Assembly: GCA_023666125.1 (NCBI GenBank)
Contig: JAMPCN010000008.1
Coordinates: 1-48,701 of the forward strand
Source of the DNA: Bacillus sp. (in: firmicutes)
GTDB lineage: Bacteria > Bacillota > Clostridia > Lachnospirales > Lachnospiraceae
DNA length: 48,701 bases
Reading direction: 5' to 3'
Shown piece by piece: positions 1-8,814 of the stretch (position 1 is the stretch's first letter; the number at the start of each line of letters is the position of its first letter). The translations under genes and the position numbers were made by a program. The notes below the pieces were generated by a model, which worked only from the letters and a program-made list of their open reading frames with translations, did not search any database and was not told where the DNA came from.

Positions 1-157
1 ATTTTACTAAATTTTTCACTTCTTGTCTACTTTCTTTTACAATTATTTTCCGACCGGTTGTAAAAGACAGCACAGTGTCCGGAGTTTCTTCCACAAGTTC
101 CAGCAAATCGGGATTGATAAGAACCTTGGCTCCGCTGATTTTCGTTACTTCTATCAT
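1..157 (-). CDS. flbD: Flagellar FlbD/SwrD family protein, N-terminal part (cut by window edge)
   Basis: The reading frame starts at ATG 157-155 and runs off the left edge, so about 52 residues are visible. The protein opens MIEVTKISGAKVLINPD and continues through EETPDT and TTGRKI to VKES. This is the compact pattern of the FlbD/SwrD family, small cytoplasmic proteins of about 60-80 residues encoded directly behind the hook gene. In Bacillus subtilis, SwrD raises flagellar motor torque. A GGGAGGG site lies 11 bases before the ATG. The gene follows flgE after about 100 bp that hold a terminator-like hairpin, so its expression may be partly uncoupled from the hook operon. In relatives motA, motB and fliL follow; they would lie outside the window. 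Confidence 0.85.
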   Translation of the reverse strand, partial: MIEVTKISGAKVLINPDLLELVEETPDTVLSFTTGRKIIVKESRQEVKNLVK

Positions 158-211
158 TATGTAATCATCCCTCCCGCACACTCTTCTTTCTATTTTAACA
201 CATAAAACAGA

Positions 212-237
212 AAAGAGGAACCCAAAAGTTCCTCTTT
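212..237 (-). terminator. Terminator-like hairpin between flgE and flbD
   Basis: Read on the minus strand, a perfect 10-bp stem (AAAGAGGAAC / GTTCCTCTTT) encloses a 6-base loop and is followed by the T-rich run TCTGTTTTAT. It lies 22 bases after the flgE stop codon. It has the form of a rho-independent terminator, or a partial one, inside the flagellar operon. Confidence 0.65.
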
Positions 238-258
238 CTTTGAGATTATTTAAAAAAA

Positions 259-2337
259 TTATCGTTTCAGGTTGACAAGTTCCTCCAACATAGTGTCGGA
301 AACCGTGATAATTCGGCTGTTTGCCTGGAATCCACGCTGCGTTGTAATCATTTCTGTAAATTCCTGGGAAAGGTCTACGTTACTCATTTCCAGAACGCCG
401 CTCGTCATGGAATCGCCGTTTGCCGTAATATCGTCGCCGATACCGTCGAACTCGCCGGAGTTCGCCGTCGCGGAATACAGGTTGTCGCCCTGTTTGGAGA
501 GACCTGCCGCATTTGCGAAGTTTGCAACCGCAATCTGTCCTAACAGTTTATTCTGGTTATTGTCATAGTATGCCGTAATCTTACCATCCTGTGCAATTTC
601 GATACCCGTCATTTCGCCGACTTTTCTACCGTTGCCCATGCCCGTCGTCCTGTCGCCGCTTGTCATGGACGCCGTAGACGTACCGCCGTTATTGACATTG
701 GAAGAAATGGAGAAATCAATGTCAATATTTCTAAAGTGGCTCAACGGAATATTCGTGCCATCCCTGGAGGTCGCGCTCGCGTTAAACGATAAGGTAGCCT
801 CGTCATGATCCGCGCTGCCGATATAGGAGAATGTACCATGTTCCGTCTCGTATACAAGCATATTACCGGTATAAGTAAAGACTTTATGAATCTGCGCCTG
901 GCCGGAGGGAGCCACATAGCTGATGGTATAGGTCGTATCTCCGGTATTCGCAAGGCCGTATGCCGCTAACGGGTCTGAAATCTGGTCGCCGGCAAGGAAT
1001 TTGCCATCCGCATCATAATTACCTGCCTGCGTCGCTTTAAATTCCTTTGTATAACTCATGGTAATCGCGCCGGTATCCTGATTAATCGTAATGCCGGTAA
1101 TGGTGCTGCCCGTACCGAATGACTTTAACGCACTGGTCCATTTTCCCAGTTCATCAGCAGTCCAGCCCGTAGTCGCATTTGCAGGTTCTAGCGGTAATGC
1201 TTCGCCCTTTGTCGGCGCTGTGGCCGTTCCCGCCGTCGCTCCTGCCGCATAATATTTATTATCTTCATATATCAGATTAAAGTCGGGTGCGGTCAGCTCC
1301 GCCTTTGTCAAAGTCACGCTGCCTGCAACCGTTATCGTATCCCCTACCGCAATCGTATTAGTCGCATTTGCCGCATTACTTACATCCGTAGTGTTAATTT
1401 TCGTGATAGTCGGCGGAGGCGTAGAGTTTTTGGAGGCGCTGATAATCTGGTTCGTTGCATATCCGTCCAAAAAAGTCTCCGGCGTATATTTCATGGAATA
1501 CGTACCATCATCATTATAGGTCGCCGTCTCTAACAGCGAATAGGTTGCGTCTGACGGAATTGTGCCGCCGCTTCCGAACGTTGCGACTTCATTGATGCTG
1601 CTCAAGTTATATTCCTCTACTAAGGACTTGCCCTCTTCGTTTAAAATATCGTCGAGCGTAATATAATACTGACCCGGGTCATTTAAGGCATGGATGCTGA
1701 ACTTACCTGTATAGGAATAACCAAGGTTATCAAAGAAGCTTAACGTTACGGTTCTGCCGGCCGTGCTGTGCGTCGCGGAATCATACTTATCCACGATACC
1801 GGACATATAGCCTTTCGTCGTTGCATCCGGCGGATATGTCATATTCTCTTCGCTCATGACTTTCAAAGCCGTTACCACGTCCGGAAGAATCTCGCCGGTC
1901 GCTTCGTCTACCTGCCAGCCCATAACCGTATAACCGGTGGAGGACATAACGAGGTTACCCGCGCCGTCTACCGTGAAAGAACCGTCTCTGGTAAAGAAGT
2001 TCTGGGAACCGTTGCTGACTACGAAGAAAGACTCTCCGGTAATCATGACATCCCACGGATTGTTCGTGGACTGTGCGGAACCCTGCTGCGTAATCGCTGT
2101 GGAAATTGCTCCGGTTTTCGCGCCAAGACCAATCTGTCTGGCGTTGATACCGCCTCTGCCCGTTTCGGCATTGGCGCCGGAAGCCGCCTGCGTTGTCTGG
2201 TAAAGCAAATCGCTGAATACCATAGACTGTGATTTATAAGACGTTGTGTTTACGTTTGCGATGTTATTACCAATAACATCCATCCTTGTCTGGTGTACTT
2301 TCAAACCCGCTACACCAGAGAAAAGTGATCTCATCAT
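259..2337 (-). CDS. flgE: Flagellar hook protein FlgE
   Basis: FlgE polymerises into the hook, the flexible joint between rod and filament, after export through the flagellar type III apparatus. The first 35 residues (RSLFSGVAGLKVHQTRMDVIGNNIANVNT) match the rod/hook N-terminal domain. The last 40 match the C-terminal coiled-coil domain (NVDLSQEFTEMITTQRGFQANSR). FFTRDGSFTVDGAGNLV near residue 115 is the usual FlgE/FlgG core signature. At 692 residues it is longer than many hook proteins; the extra length is in a Thr/Ala/Gly-rich middle part, roughly residues 290-480. An AAGGAGGT site stands 8 bases before the first of two consecutive ATGs (2337 and 2334), so either start is possible. Confidence 0.96.
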   Translation of the reverse strand: MMRSLFSGVAGLKVHQTRMDVIGNNIANVNTTSYKSQSMVFSDLLYQTTQAASGANAETGRGGINARQIGLGAKTGAISTAITQQGSAQSTNNPWDVMITGESFFVVSNGSQNFFTRDGSFTVDGAGNLVMSSTGYTVMGWQVDEATGEILPDVVTALKVMSEENMTYPPDATTKGYMSGIVDKYDSATHSTAGRTVTLSFFDNLGYSYTGKFSIHALNDPGQYYITLDDILNEEGKSLVEEYNLSSINEVATFGSGGTIPSDATYSLLETATYNDDGTYSMKYTPETFLDGYATNQIISASKNSTPPPTITKINTTDVSNAANATNTIAVGDTITVAGSVTLTKAELTAPDFNLIYEDNKYYAAGATAGTATAPTKGEALPLEPANATTGWTADELGKWTSALKSFGTGSTITGITINQDTGAITMSYTKEFKATQAGNYDADGKFLAGDQISDPLAAYGLANTGDTTYTISYVAPSGQAQIHKVFTYTGNMLVYETEHGTFSYIGSADHDEATLSFNASATSRDGTNIPLSHFRNIDIDFSISSNVNNGGTSTASMTSGDRTTGMGNGRKVGEMTGIEIAQDGKITAYYDNNQNKLLGQIAVANFANAAGLSKQGDNLYSATANSGEFDGIGDDITANGDSMTSGVLEMSNVDLSQEFTEMITTQRGFQANSRIITVSDTMLEELVNLKR

Positions 2338-2417
2338 AATGAATGACCTCCTTCATGCTGTGATGAACCGTGTGTTCCTTCTGTCAGTCCGGAACATAAG
2401 CCTCCGTAAAGGTCCGG

Positions 2418-2822
2418 CTAAATAATAACGGCTCCATCAATGTTAGTAAATACATTCTCATCTGTCTCCGCCCTGTCCATTGCCGTGATTACCGTATTGT
2501 TCGGCACATTCACGATAAATGCGAGGGAATCGACAATAACAAGTGATTCGTTAATTCCTTTCGCGCCGGCTTTCGCCGCTCCCAGATTCAGACGTTCCAT
2601 CTGCTGCGATGTCAGCTCGATATTTCTATCGGCCAGCCTGCTTACGGCGTGTTTGGAAAATTTCACCTCATCACTGACCGGCGTTACCGTCTTGCGTGAT
2701 AAGATATCCTGAAAACTAAGTCCGTTTTCGGTATGATTTTCCTGTTTAGCCTTGCCTGCCTGATTCAGGTACCGGTCTTGCAGCTGCTCTATGGAAAGGA
2801 ATCCGTTATTCTGAATCTTCAT
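2418..2822 (-). CDS. Flagellar operon protein (TIGR02530-like)
   Basis: A 134-residue protein between flgD and flgE. Its central part (FSKHAVSRLADRNIEL, then LGAAKAGAKGINESLVI) and the end NTVITAMDR fit the small family annotated only as 'flagellar operon protein' (TIGR02530), found at this position in many Firmicutes. Its role is unknown; the fixed place between hook cap and hook genes suggests a part in hook assembly. No signal peptide or membrane segment is visible. The short spacings to flgD (38 bp) and flgE (80 bp) indicate co-transcription. Confidence 0.85.
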   Translation of the reverse strand: MKIQNNGFLSIEQLQDRYLNQAGKAKQENHTENGLSFQDILSRKTVTPVSDEVKFSKHAVSRLADRNIELTSQQMERLNLGAAKAGAKGINESLVIVDSLAFIVNVPNNTVITAMDRAETDENVFTNIDGAVII

Positions 2823-2860
2823 AACTGTTCTCCTCCTTGAGAAAAATGAAAACTCGCAGT

Positions 2861-3580
2861 TTATTTTTCTTCTTCACCGGCGTCCTCTGCCTTATCAACA
2901 TCTTCCGCTTTATCCCCGGTTTCGGTCTTATCGTCATCTTCTCCGGCCTGCAGTTTTAACTCTTCCATTCTTTCAACGTATTTCTTTAAGCCTGATACAA
3001 AATCCTCCGTAATGAACTTCTTTTCATACTCAGACATATTCTCATACATTGCGCTTACTTTCTCAACGTCCTCTTTATCTTCCATCGTCAAAAGAGCCGG
3101 TATCGGAAGTTTGTTGTATGCGTTCATGAAGTCTACCGCCAATGCATACGCCGCCAAGTAGTTCGGGTCTGCAACCGTATCCAAATCATCCATGGAGTAT
3201 AACTCGCCGTTGATGGATAAAAACGCTTTGTTGTTCTCATATACAACATAGTCTACATTACCCTGCGTTACTGTCTCTCTGCCTGCGGAATCCACAACTT
3301 TCATAACGACTGTCTGACCTACAAGCTGGGAAGCTCTCGCCAGTTCCAAAGATGCGCTCATGTTCTGCATCTGCTCCAACTCTGAGAATGTCGCATACTG
3401 TGAAATATATTCGGTGTTGGACGTAGGCTCCAACGGATCCTGATATTTCATCTGCGCCACCAAAAGCTGTAAAAACTGGTCTTTATCCACGGTGGAATTG
3501 CTTTTCTTCGCACTGGCATGAGCGATTGATTCCGCCGAGGTGTTCTCTACGATTTTGCCATTTTCTATCGGTGCTATCAT
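2861..3580 (-). CDS. flgD: Flagellar hook assembly (capping) protein FlgD
   Basis: FlgD forms the cap under which hook subunits fold and is discarded when the hook is complete. The N-terminal FlgD signature is clear at about residues 32-72 (KDQFLQLLVAQMKYQDPLEP, then YISQYATFSELEQM). It is followed by the region giving QLVGQTVV. The second half differs from enterobacterial FlgD: after about residue 130 it lacks a clear Ig/tudor-like part and is helical and charged. It ends in an acidic tail rich in Asp, Glu and Lys with a repeated DKAED unit. It sits between fliK, which sets hook length, and the hook gene, as in Bacillus. Confidence 0.92.
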   Translation of the reverse strand: MIAPIENGKIVENTSAESIAHASAKKSNSTVDKDQFLQLLVAQMKYQDPLEPTSNTEYISQYATFSELEQMQNMSASLELARASQLVGQTVVMKVVDSAGRETVTQGNVDYVVYENNKAFLSINGELYSMDDLDTVADPNYLAAYALAVDFMNAYNKLPIPALLTMEDKEDVEKVSAMYENMSEYEKKFITEDFVSGLKKYVERMEELKLQAGEDDDKTETGDKAEDVDKAEDAGEEEK

Positions 3581-3611
3581 ATCTGTTCTCCTTTCTTCAT
3601 TACCTGTTATA

Positions 3612-5132
3612 CTATGCTGTGTAGTCTACCGTGTTTCCACTGCTTGCCATCATTTCTGCGGCAATTCTTTCGGAATCGTCCATATCCTCTGCCATATCAT
3701 CCAAATCCAATTCATTCAGATTGATATTTTTACGGTTTTTCTTACCGTTTCCCTGCTTTTCTCCCGGATGTTCTTCATTTCCGGAAAAATTCTGTTCAAA
3801 CCGGTAATTCGCTACCGTAACTTCCACGGCGTCCACTTTGATGCCCTGTTCTTCAAACTGAGTCTTTAACTGGACTAACTGGCTTTCAATAGCCGCTTTG
3901 ACAACTTCGTTCTGCGCGGTAAACTGTGCGGATACCATACCGTCTTTGGACGCTATCTGTACATGCACATTGCCCAGGCTTGCCGGATGTAACTGTAATT
4001 CCAGTTCCTGTACGTCGCCTTTCAGATTAATTTTCATATACTCCATAATCTGATTCATAATATCTTCCGTACTTACGAAACGTTCCATAACCGGCTGCGG
4101 TGCGGAAACTTCCTGTGTCTGCGTCTGCTGTGCGGGAGCCTGCATCATCAGATTATCCGCTGCATTTCCTTCTCCCTTATGCTGCGAGAAAGCGTTTCTG
4201 TTTCCTGACTTTGCATCATGCTTCGTCTGTGTTTCAGGCGTTGCGGTCACTTCCTGCTGTACGCTCTTTTCACCGCCTGCATCATCTACCGTCACTTTCA
4301 CTTCTACCGTCTCACCGTCTCTGTGTACTGTAACTGCATAATCTTTCATGCCCTCCAGATTCACGTCATCGGTTTCAGGTTCCGCGGTAAGCTCCTTAGG
4401 AACTTCCACTTCTTCCGGCTGCTGTACGACTGCCATATCCGCCAGCAACGCGCTAAGTTCTTCCTCGGAAAGCCCGAGTTCACTCTGCAGTCCGTCTAAA
4501 GCCGTCGATACGCTGTCTAACAGATTTTGAAGATGTCCGTAAAGTTCCGCGTCCGTTACGATGGATAACTGGTCTTCACTTCCCGACAAAGTCATTAAAA
4601 GCTGCTTCATATTCGCAGGGTCTAATAACTGCACTGCGGTCAGTCCCAGCGTCTCCATTGCTTCTTCCACTTCTTCCGGAGAAACCCCCATTTCTTCTGC
4701 AACGTCGTTTACCAGTTCTTCACCGGCTTTTTCCACTGCGTCCTGCGTCTCATCCGAAACCTTTGGTTTCGCCGAGTCATCCTTAGCAACAGTGTTGTCT
4801 TTTGACCCGCTTTTTACGGATGCTTTTTCACTTGCTGCGGTTTTCGCGGTATCTTTTCCACTGCTGTCCGCTCCCGTAACGCCTGCGGTCATCGACTTCG
4901 TGTCCACTACCGTGGCCACTTTGGCAACTGTCTTACCGTTTCCCTGCGCATCCGCCTTTGCAGCTGTCTGCTGCGTCTGTGAACCATTGACGCGGCTCAT
5001 CACCGTATCAAAACTGTCCTGTAACGCCTCTTCCTGCTTCGTATAAGAAGCATTCTGATTAGGCGCGCTCACGGCCGGGCTTACGGCATTTGCCAATGCT
5101 TTCAGGTTGTTGTTTACAGGTATGCCTGCCAT
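3612..5132 (-). CDS. fliK: Flagellar hook-length control protein FliK
   Basis: FliK is the secreted ruler that measures the hook and switches export from hook to filament subunits by contacting FlhB. The C-terminal hook-length control domain is recognisable at about residues 365-450: ELELQLHPASLGNVHVQI, then MVSAQFTAQNEVVKAAIE. The first 300 residues are low complexity, rich in Ala, Asp, Lys, Gln and Thr, as expected for the unfolded ruler part. A basic stretch (KQGNGKKNRKN) and an acidic tail follow the domain. At 506 residues it is within the broad size range of the family. It lies between ylxF and flgD. Confidence 0.92.
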   Translation of the reverse strand: MAGIPVNNNLKALANAVSPAVSAPNQNASYTKQEEALQDSFDTVMSRVNGSQTQQTAAKADAQGNGKTVAKVATVVDTKSMTAGVTGADSSGKDTAKTAASEKASVKSGSKDNTVAKDDSAKPKVSDETQDAVEKAGEELVNDVAEEMGVSPEEVEEAMETLGLTAVQLLDPANMKQLLMTLSGSEDQLSIVTDAELYGHLQNLLDSVSTALDGLQSELGLSEEELSALLADMAVVQQPEEVEVPKELTAEPETDDVNLEGMKDYAVTVHRDGETVEVKVTVDDAGGEKSVQQEVTATPETQTKHDAKSGNRNAFSQHKGEGNAADNLMMQAPAQQTQTQEVSAPQPVMERFVSTEDIMNQIMEYMKINLKGDVQELELQLHPASLGNVHVQIASKDGMVSAQFTAQNEVVKAAIESQLVQLKTQFEEQGIKVDAVEVTVANYRFEQNFSGNEEHPGEKQGNGKKNRKNINLNELDLDDMAEDMDDSERIAAEMMASSGNTVDYTA

Positions 5133-5221
5133 TTGCTTTCCTCCTTCCTTTAGTTTTCAAGGTGCTTATTAAATATATATCGTCAAACTCCCGCCTTTTG
5201 GCAAGAGTGAACGACCGTTAT

Positions 5222-6085
5222 TTAATCCGGGTCCATAATTCTTGTGACCCTTGCGGCGATTTCCGCATCCATTGCTGCAAGTATGGCGCCCCTGCTGTCC
5301 GCATTCATCTGCTTCAATATTTTTGCCACCAAATCCAAATCGCCCGTCATTTCCTCAAAGATATCCGCCGCCTCTTCCGGCTCCATATCGGCGTATGCCT
5401 GTGCATAGTCGCTAAGCGCGGCATTCTCCTGAATCTGCTCCACTACCTGTTTATATAAATATTCCGCGTTCGTCGGGTCTATGGCTTCATAATACTTCTG
5501 GTATTCTTCCACTCCCGGCCCGTTTTCCGCATAGATGACTTCTTCGTAAAATTCCGTCTTAATCCTGTCAAATTCTACCTGCGCATTCTCAAAGGTACGG
5601 AGACGCTCCACTTCCGCCCGCAGCGCTTCCAGTTCTTCTGAATCGGTATTGCTTGCAGACTGCGCCTGCTCCAATTCCAGTTCCAACTGCCGGATATAAT
5701 CGACGGCTTCCCTGAGGCTTGTATAACCGCCGTAGGATTCCTCATCATCCGTGGAAACAATGGACTCCGCGGGTAAAATTTTATTGACAACCGGCACATC
5801 CTTTAAGACGGGAGCCAATACGTTAGAACCGAATCCGCCCACATCCAGTTTTACAAGCAGGCACAGGATGGCAATCCAGATAATAATAATAACAATCGTT
5901 ACCAAAAAGGCGGAAACGCCGCCCCCCTCGTCATCCAGTTCCGCTTCCTGCGCGGAAATTTCCTTTGCCTTTTTCTTTGCTTCCTTTTTCTGGGCTTTCT
6001 GTTCGTCTTTTATTTTTTTACGCTCATCTTTGAGCCTTTTTTTCTCTGCCTTGGTATCTACAGCATCATTAAATGCATCTGCCAT
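5222..6085 (-). CDS. ylxF: YlxF/MotE-like flagellar operon protein
   Basis: A 287-residue membrane protein at the place of ylxF. Residues 1-55 are a very basic Lys/Glu helix (KKEAKKKAKE). One membrane segment follows at about 58-80 (LVTIVIIIIWIAILCLLV), then a coiled coil at about 125-170. The C-terminal part at about 225-287 (MEPEEAADIFEEM, MNADSRGAILAAMD) is like the MgtE N-terminal domain. This layout is shared with MotE-like chaperones of the stator protein MotB, so a role in motor assembly is a fair inference, but I know of no direct proof for YlxF. Its ATG touches the fliJ stop codon (TAAATG), which suggests coupled translation. Confidence 0.85.
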   Translation of the reverse strand: MADAFNDAVDTKAEKKRLKDERKKIKDEQKAQKKEAKKKAKEISAQEAELDDEGGGVSAFLVTIVIIIIWIAILCLLVKLDVGGFGSNVLAPVLKDVPVVNKILPAESIVSTDDEESYGGYTSLREAVDYIRQLELELEQAQSASNTDSEELEALRAEVERLRTFENAQVEFDRIKTEFYEEVIYAENGPGVEEYQKYYEAIDPTNAEYLYKQVVEQIQENAALSDYAQAYADMEPEEAADIFEEMTGDLDLVAKILKQMNADSRGAILAAMDAEIAARVTRIMDPD

Positions 6086-6538
6086 TTATAACTCTGCTCC
6101 TCTCCGTCCATAGGTATAGCTTACCAGTTCGTCCACTTCCTTGCCCTCTTTGGCGTTTTCCTCCGCCATAAATTTCTGAAACGCTTTTTCCCGCAGTTTT
6201 TCCTGCATTTTCCGCTCCTGCATGATTTCCTGAAGCTTTAATCTCGCTTCCTCCACCTGCATTTCGGCGCGTCTTATATTTTCTTTCTGCGCTTCAATAA
6301 ACTCATCCATACGGGCTATTGCATATTCATTGTCTCTCAAGCTCTGCACTTTTAAGGATTCCAAACGCAGCTTTCTGCCTTCTTCCAGATAAGATTCCTT
6401 TCTGTCATAAAGCTCCTTGAGACGTTCCTCTTCCTCCAACAGTCTTTTCTGCGCCTGCCCCAGCTCCAGTTTCGCCTGATTTTCCATCTGGTTCTTGATG
6501 TTCAGAATACTCTGCATCCTGTATATGAACTTCGCCAT
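6086..6538 (-). CDS. fliJ: Flagellar export chaperone FliJ
   Basis: FliJ is a small coiled-coil protein that acts as the central stalk of the flagellar export ATPase ring and links it to FlhA. The 150-residue protein is almost wholly charged helix with heptads, and opens MAKFIYRMQSILNIKNQMENQAK, the usual FliJ start (F-x-x-R-L/M-Q-x-x-L). It stands between fliI and ylxF, 26 bp after fliI. Sequence conservation in this family is low, so position and helical character carry much of the call. Confidence 0.9.
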   Translation of the reverse strand: MAKFIYRMQSILNIKNQMENQAKLELGQAQKRLLEEEERLKELYDRKESYLEEGRKLRLESLKVQSLRDNEYAIARMDEFIEAQKENIRRAEMQVEEARLKLQEIMQERKMQEKLREKAFQKFMAEENAKEGKEVDELVSYTYGRRGAEL

Positions 6539-6564
6539 GGTATTTGGCCTTTCCCTATGCCGCC

Positions 6565-7893
6565 CTATTCAGCAAACAACTCTTCTAACATTTGCAGTTC
6601 CTGTTCGTAATCATATTTGCTGTCAACATCCTGCATCAGATAATCGTTGACGGCATCTATTTTTTCTATTGCATAGTCTATGTTCTTATTGCTGCCGCTC
6701 TTATAAGCGCCGATATTGATTAAATCTTCCGCCTCATTGTATGTCGCCAGCACATTTTTTAACTTACCGGCCGCCACCTTATGCTCGCTCGGCACAATCT
6801 GGCTCATACATCTGGAAATACTCTGTAATACGTCGATAGCCGGATAATGGTTTTTATGCGCAAGCCTTCTGTCCAACATAATATGTCCGTCCAAAATGCT
6901 TCTGGCGGTATCGGTAATCGGCTCGTTAAAGTCATCACCATCTACCAAAACCGTATACAGCCCGGTAATCGAACCTTTATCGGAACGTCCCGCTCTCTCT
7001 AAGAGTTTAGGCATCTCGGAATACACGCTAGGCGGATATCCTCTCGATACCGGCGGTTCCCCGCTTGCCAGGCCGATTTCTCTTTGCGCCATCGAAAAAC
7101 GCGTTAAGGAATCCATCATCAGCAATACGTCCTTGCCCTGATCCCTGAAATACTCGGCAATCGCGGTCGCCGTCTGCGCCGCTTTCTTTCTTTCCAATGC
7201 CGGCTTATCCGAAGTCGCTACCACAACGACGGAACGCCTCATGCCTTCTTCGCCTAAATCTCTTTCTATAAATTCTCTGACTTCCCTGCCTCGCTCTCCA
7301 ATCAGGGCTATCACGTTAATATCCGCTTTCGTATTGCGGGCAAACATGCCCATCAGCGTCGATTTTCCGACGCCCGAACCGGCAAAAATCCCGATTCGCT
7401 GTCCTTTTCCAATCGTCATAAGACCGTCTACCGCTTTTACGCCAAGCGGAAGCACTTCGTCAATAATCTCTCTTGCCATTGCATCCGGCGGTGCGGCTTC
7501 TATCGGATATTGTAGCATCTGTCCTGCCACATCCGTTATTTCGCACCTGCCCAGTCCGTCCAATACCTGCCCGAGCAGTACGCCGCTCACCTGTACGGAT
7601 AATGGTACGCCGGTATTTTCCACGACACTGCCGACGCCGATGCCTTCCGTTTTTTCATAAGGCATCAGTAACGTCTTTCCTCCCTTAAAGCCGACTACTT
7701 CCGACATAATCGGAGGCAGCGTTTTATCGCCGGGAAATACCCTGCATAAATCGCCAAGCTTCGCTTCCGGTCCGATAGATTCAATCGTCAGCCCTACTAC
7801 ATTCTCCACCCGGCCCATGCTTTTAAAGAAAATATCATCTGCGATTTCACTGTACTTTGTGAAATTTTTACTGTATTTTGCAAAATCTACCAT
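6565..7893 (-). CDS. fliI: Flagellum-specific ATP synthase FliI
   Basis: FliI is the hexameric ATPase of the flagellar type III export machine; it helps to deliver and unfold substrates. The Walker A motif is GIFAGSGVGKSTLMGM (P-loop at about residues 172-178). The Walker B and family signature region is VLLMMDSLTRFSMAQREIGLASGEPP. The PPSVYSEMPKLLERAGR motif of F1-type ATPases follows. At 442 residues it has the usual length. It lies between fliH, its regulator, and fliJ, its stalk, giving the complete ATPase complex in sequence. Confidence 0.97.
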   Translation of the reverse strand: MVDFAKYSKNFTKYSEIADDIFFKSMGRVENVVGLTIESIGPEAKLGDLCRVFPGDKTLPPIMSEVVGFKGGKTLLMPYEKTEGIGVGSVVENTGVPLSVQVSGVLLGQVLDGLGRCEITDVAGQMLQYPIEAAPPDAMAREIIDEVLPLGVKAVDGLMTIGKGQRIGIFAGSGVGKSTLMGMFARNTKADINVIALIGERGREVREFIERDLGEEGMRRSVVVVATSDKPALERKKAAQTATAIAEYFRDQGKDVLLMMDSLTRFSMAQREIGLASGEPPVSRGYPPSVYSEMPKLLERAGRSDKGSITGLYTVLVDGDDFNEPITDTARSILDGHIMLDRRLAHKNHYPAIDVLQSISRCMSQIVPSEHKVAAGKLKNVLATYNEAEDLINIGAYKSGSNKNIDYAIEKIDAVNDYLMQDVDSKYDYEQELQMLEELFAE

Positions 7894-7926
7894 GTAAACC
7901 GCAAATCCTTCCCCAATCTACGACTT

Positions 7927-8814
7927 TCAGTTTTTCTCGAAAGACAATAGTTTTAGTCTTCTTGTCAGTTCCTCTAACTGTGTTCCTACGCCGCAGTCAA
8001 AGATACCGCCATCGGTCTCTATCATACATTCGTTCTTATGCAGCGTAATGTCTTCCACCACTTCAACAACGCCGCGTCCGCTGACAACTTCTTCCGTCAA
8101 CGTTTTTTTCTGCATATTGACATAAGCATAATCATCCTTGGAAACATGCACAATAAAAGCCCTGCTACTCTCTACTTTTCGCAAAGTAGTTTCAATCAGA
8201 TGTACCAGGATGTTTCTCTCATTTTCTAATTCTACCTGAAAAATATGATTATAAACCGCCGTAATCGTATCGATGAACTGAGGTTCCAGCTCTTCTATCA
8301 GGCTGTCATATTCCGCTTCCAGCCTGGCGCGTTCCTGCCGTACTTCCTCTTTCATCTGTTCCGCTTCCGTCTGGGCCATCCGGTATCCTTCATCATATCC
8401 GGTTCTTCTTGCCTCATCCAGAACTTCCTGTTTCTCTTTTTCTAGCGATTCCCTGGCAATTTGTTTAATCTGCTCAACTTCTTCTCTGGCTGCCGCCAGC
8501 TCCGCTTCCGCCTGTTCCCGTAACTCTTCGGGAGAAGGTCCTTCCGGAACCTGTTCCTGCGCTTTGAGGATATTGCCCTCGCCGTCTTCTTCTTCGTAAC
8601 CGTCCTCGGAAGCCATTTCAATTCTTTCACCGCCCAGGCCGCTTTTGAATCCATCTTCGTCAATGTCTTCACCCGCAGCCATTGCAGCGCGTTTTTTCTT
8701 CTCTGCCGCAATCTCCTCGATTCTGCTGGCAAGACGGGAATTGCTGTCGATAAGGCATTTATCTTCCGGTTCAACAACAACCCATCTCGATTTGTATATA
8801 TTCTTAGACAACAA
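7927..8814 (-). CDS. fliH: Flagellar assembly protein FliH
   Basis: FliH binds FliI, holds its activity in check and brings it to the basal body. The protein shows the typical N-terminal KSRWVVVEPEDKCLIDSNSRL, a long acidic helical linker (EQVPEGPSPEELREQAEAELAAA), and the C-terminal HrpE/YscL/FliH domain with VHLIETTLRKVE. The reading frame is open further upstream to 8844, but no ATG exists there. GGAGGTGAC inside the end of fliG lies 4 bases before TTG 8814-8812, so I place the start there; the next codon, TTG 8811-8809, is equally possible. The gene then overlaps fliG by about 11 bp, pointing to coupled translation. Confidence 0.9.
   Translation of the reverse strand: MLSKNIYKSRWVVVEPEDKCLIDSNSRLASRIEEIAAEKKKRAAMAAGEDIDEDGFKSGLGGERIEMASEDGYEEEDGEGNILKAQEQVPEGPSPEELREQAEAELAAAREEVEQIKQIARESLEKEKQEVLDEARRTGYDEGYRMAQTEAEQMKEEVRQERARLEAEYDSLIEELEPQFIDTITAVYNHIFQVELENERNILVHLIETTLRKVESSRAFIVHVSKDDYAYVNMQKKTLTEEVVSGRGVVEVVEDITLHKNECMIETDGGIFDCGVGTQLEELTRRLKLLSFEKN

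Noticed and set aside
4100-5046. Long open frames on the plus strand opposite fliK
   Set aside because: They are Ser/Pro/Phe-rich products typical of the reverse of Glu/Ala/Lys codons, without ribosome-binding sites or recognisable domains.
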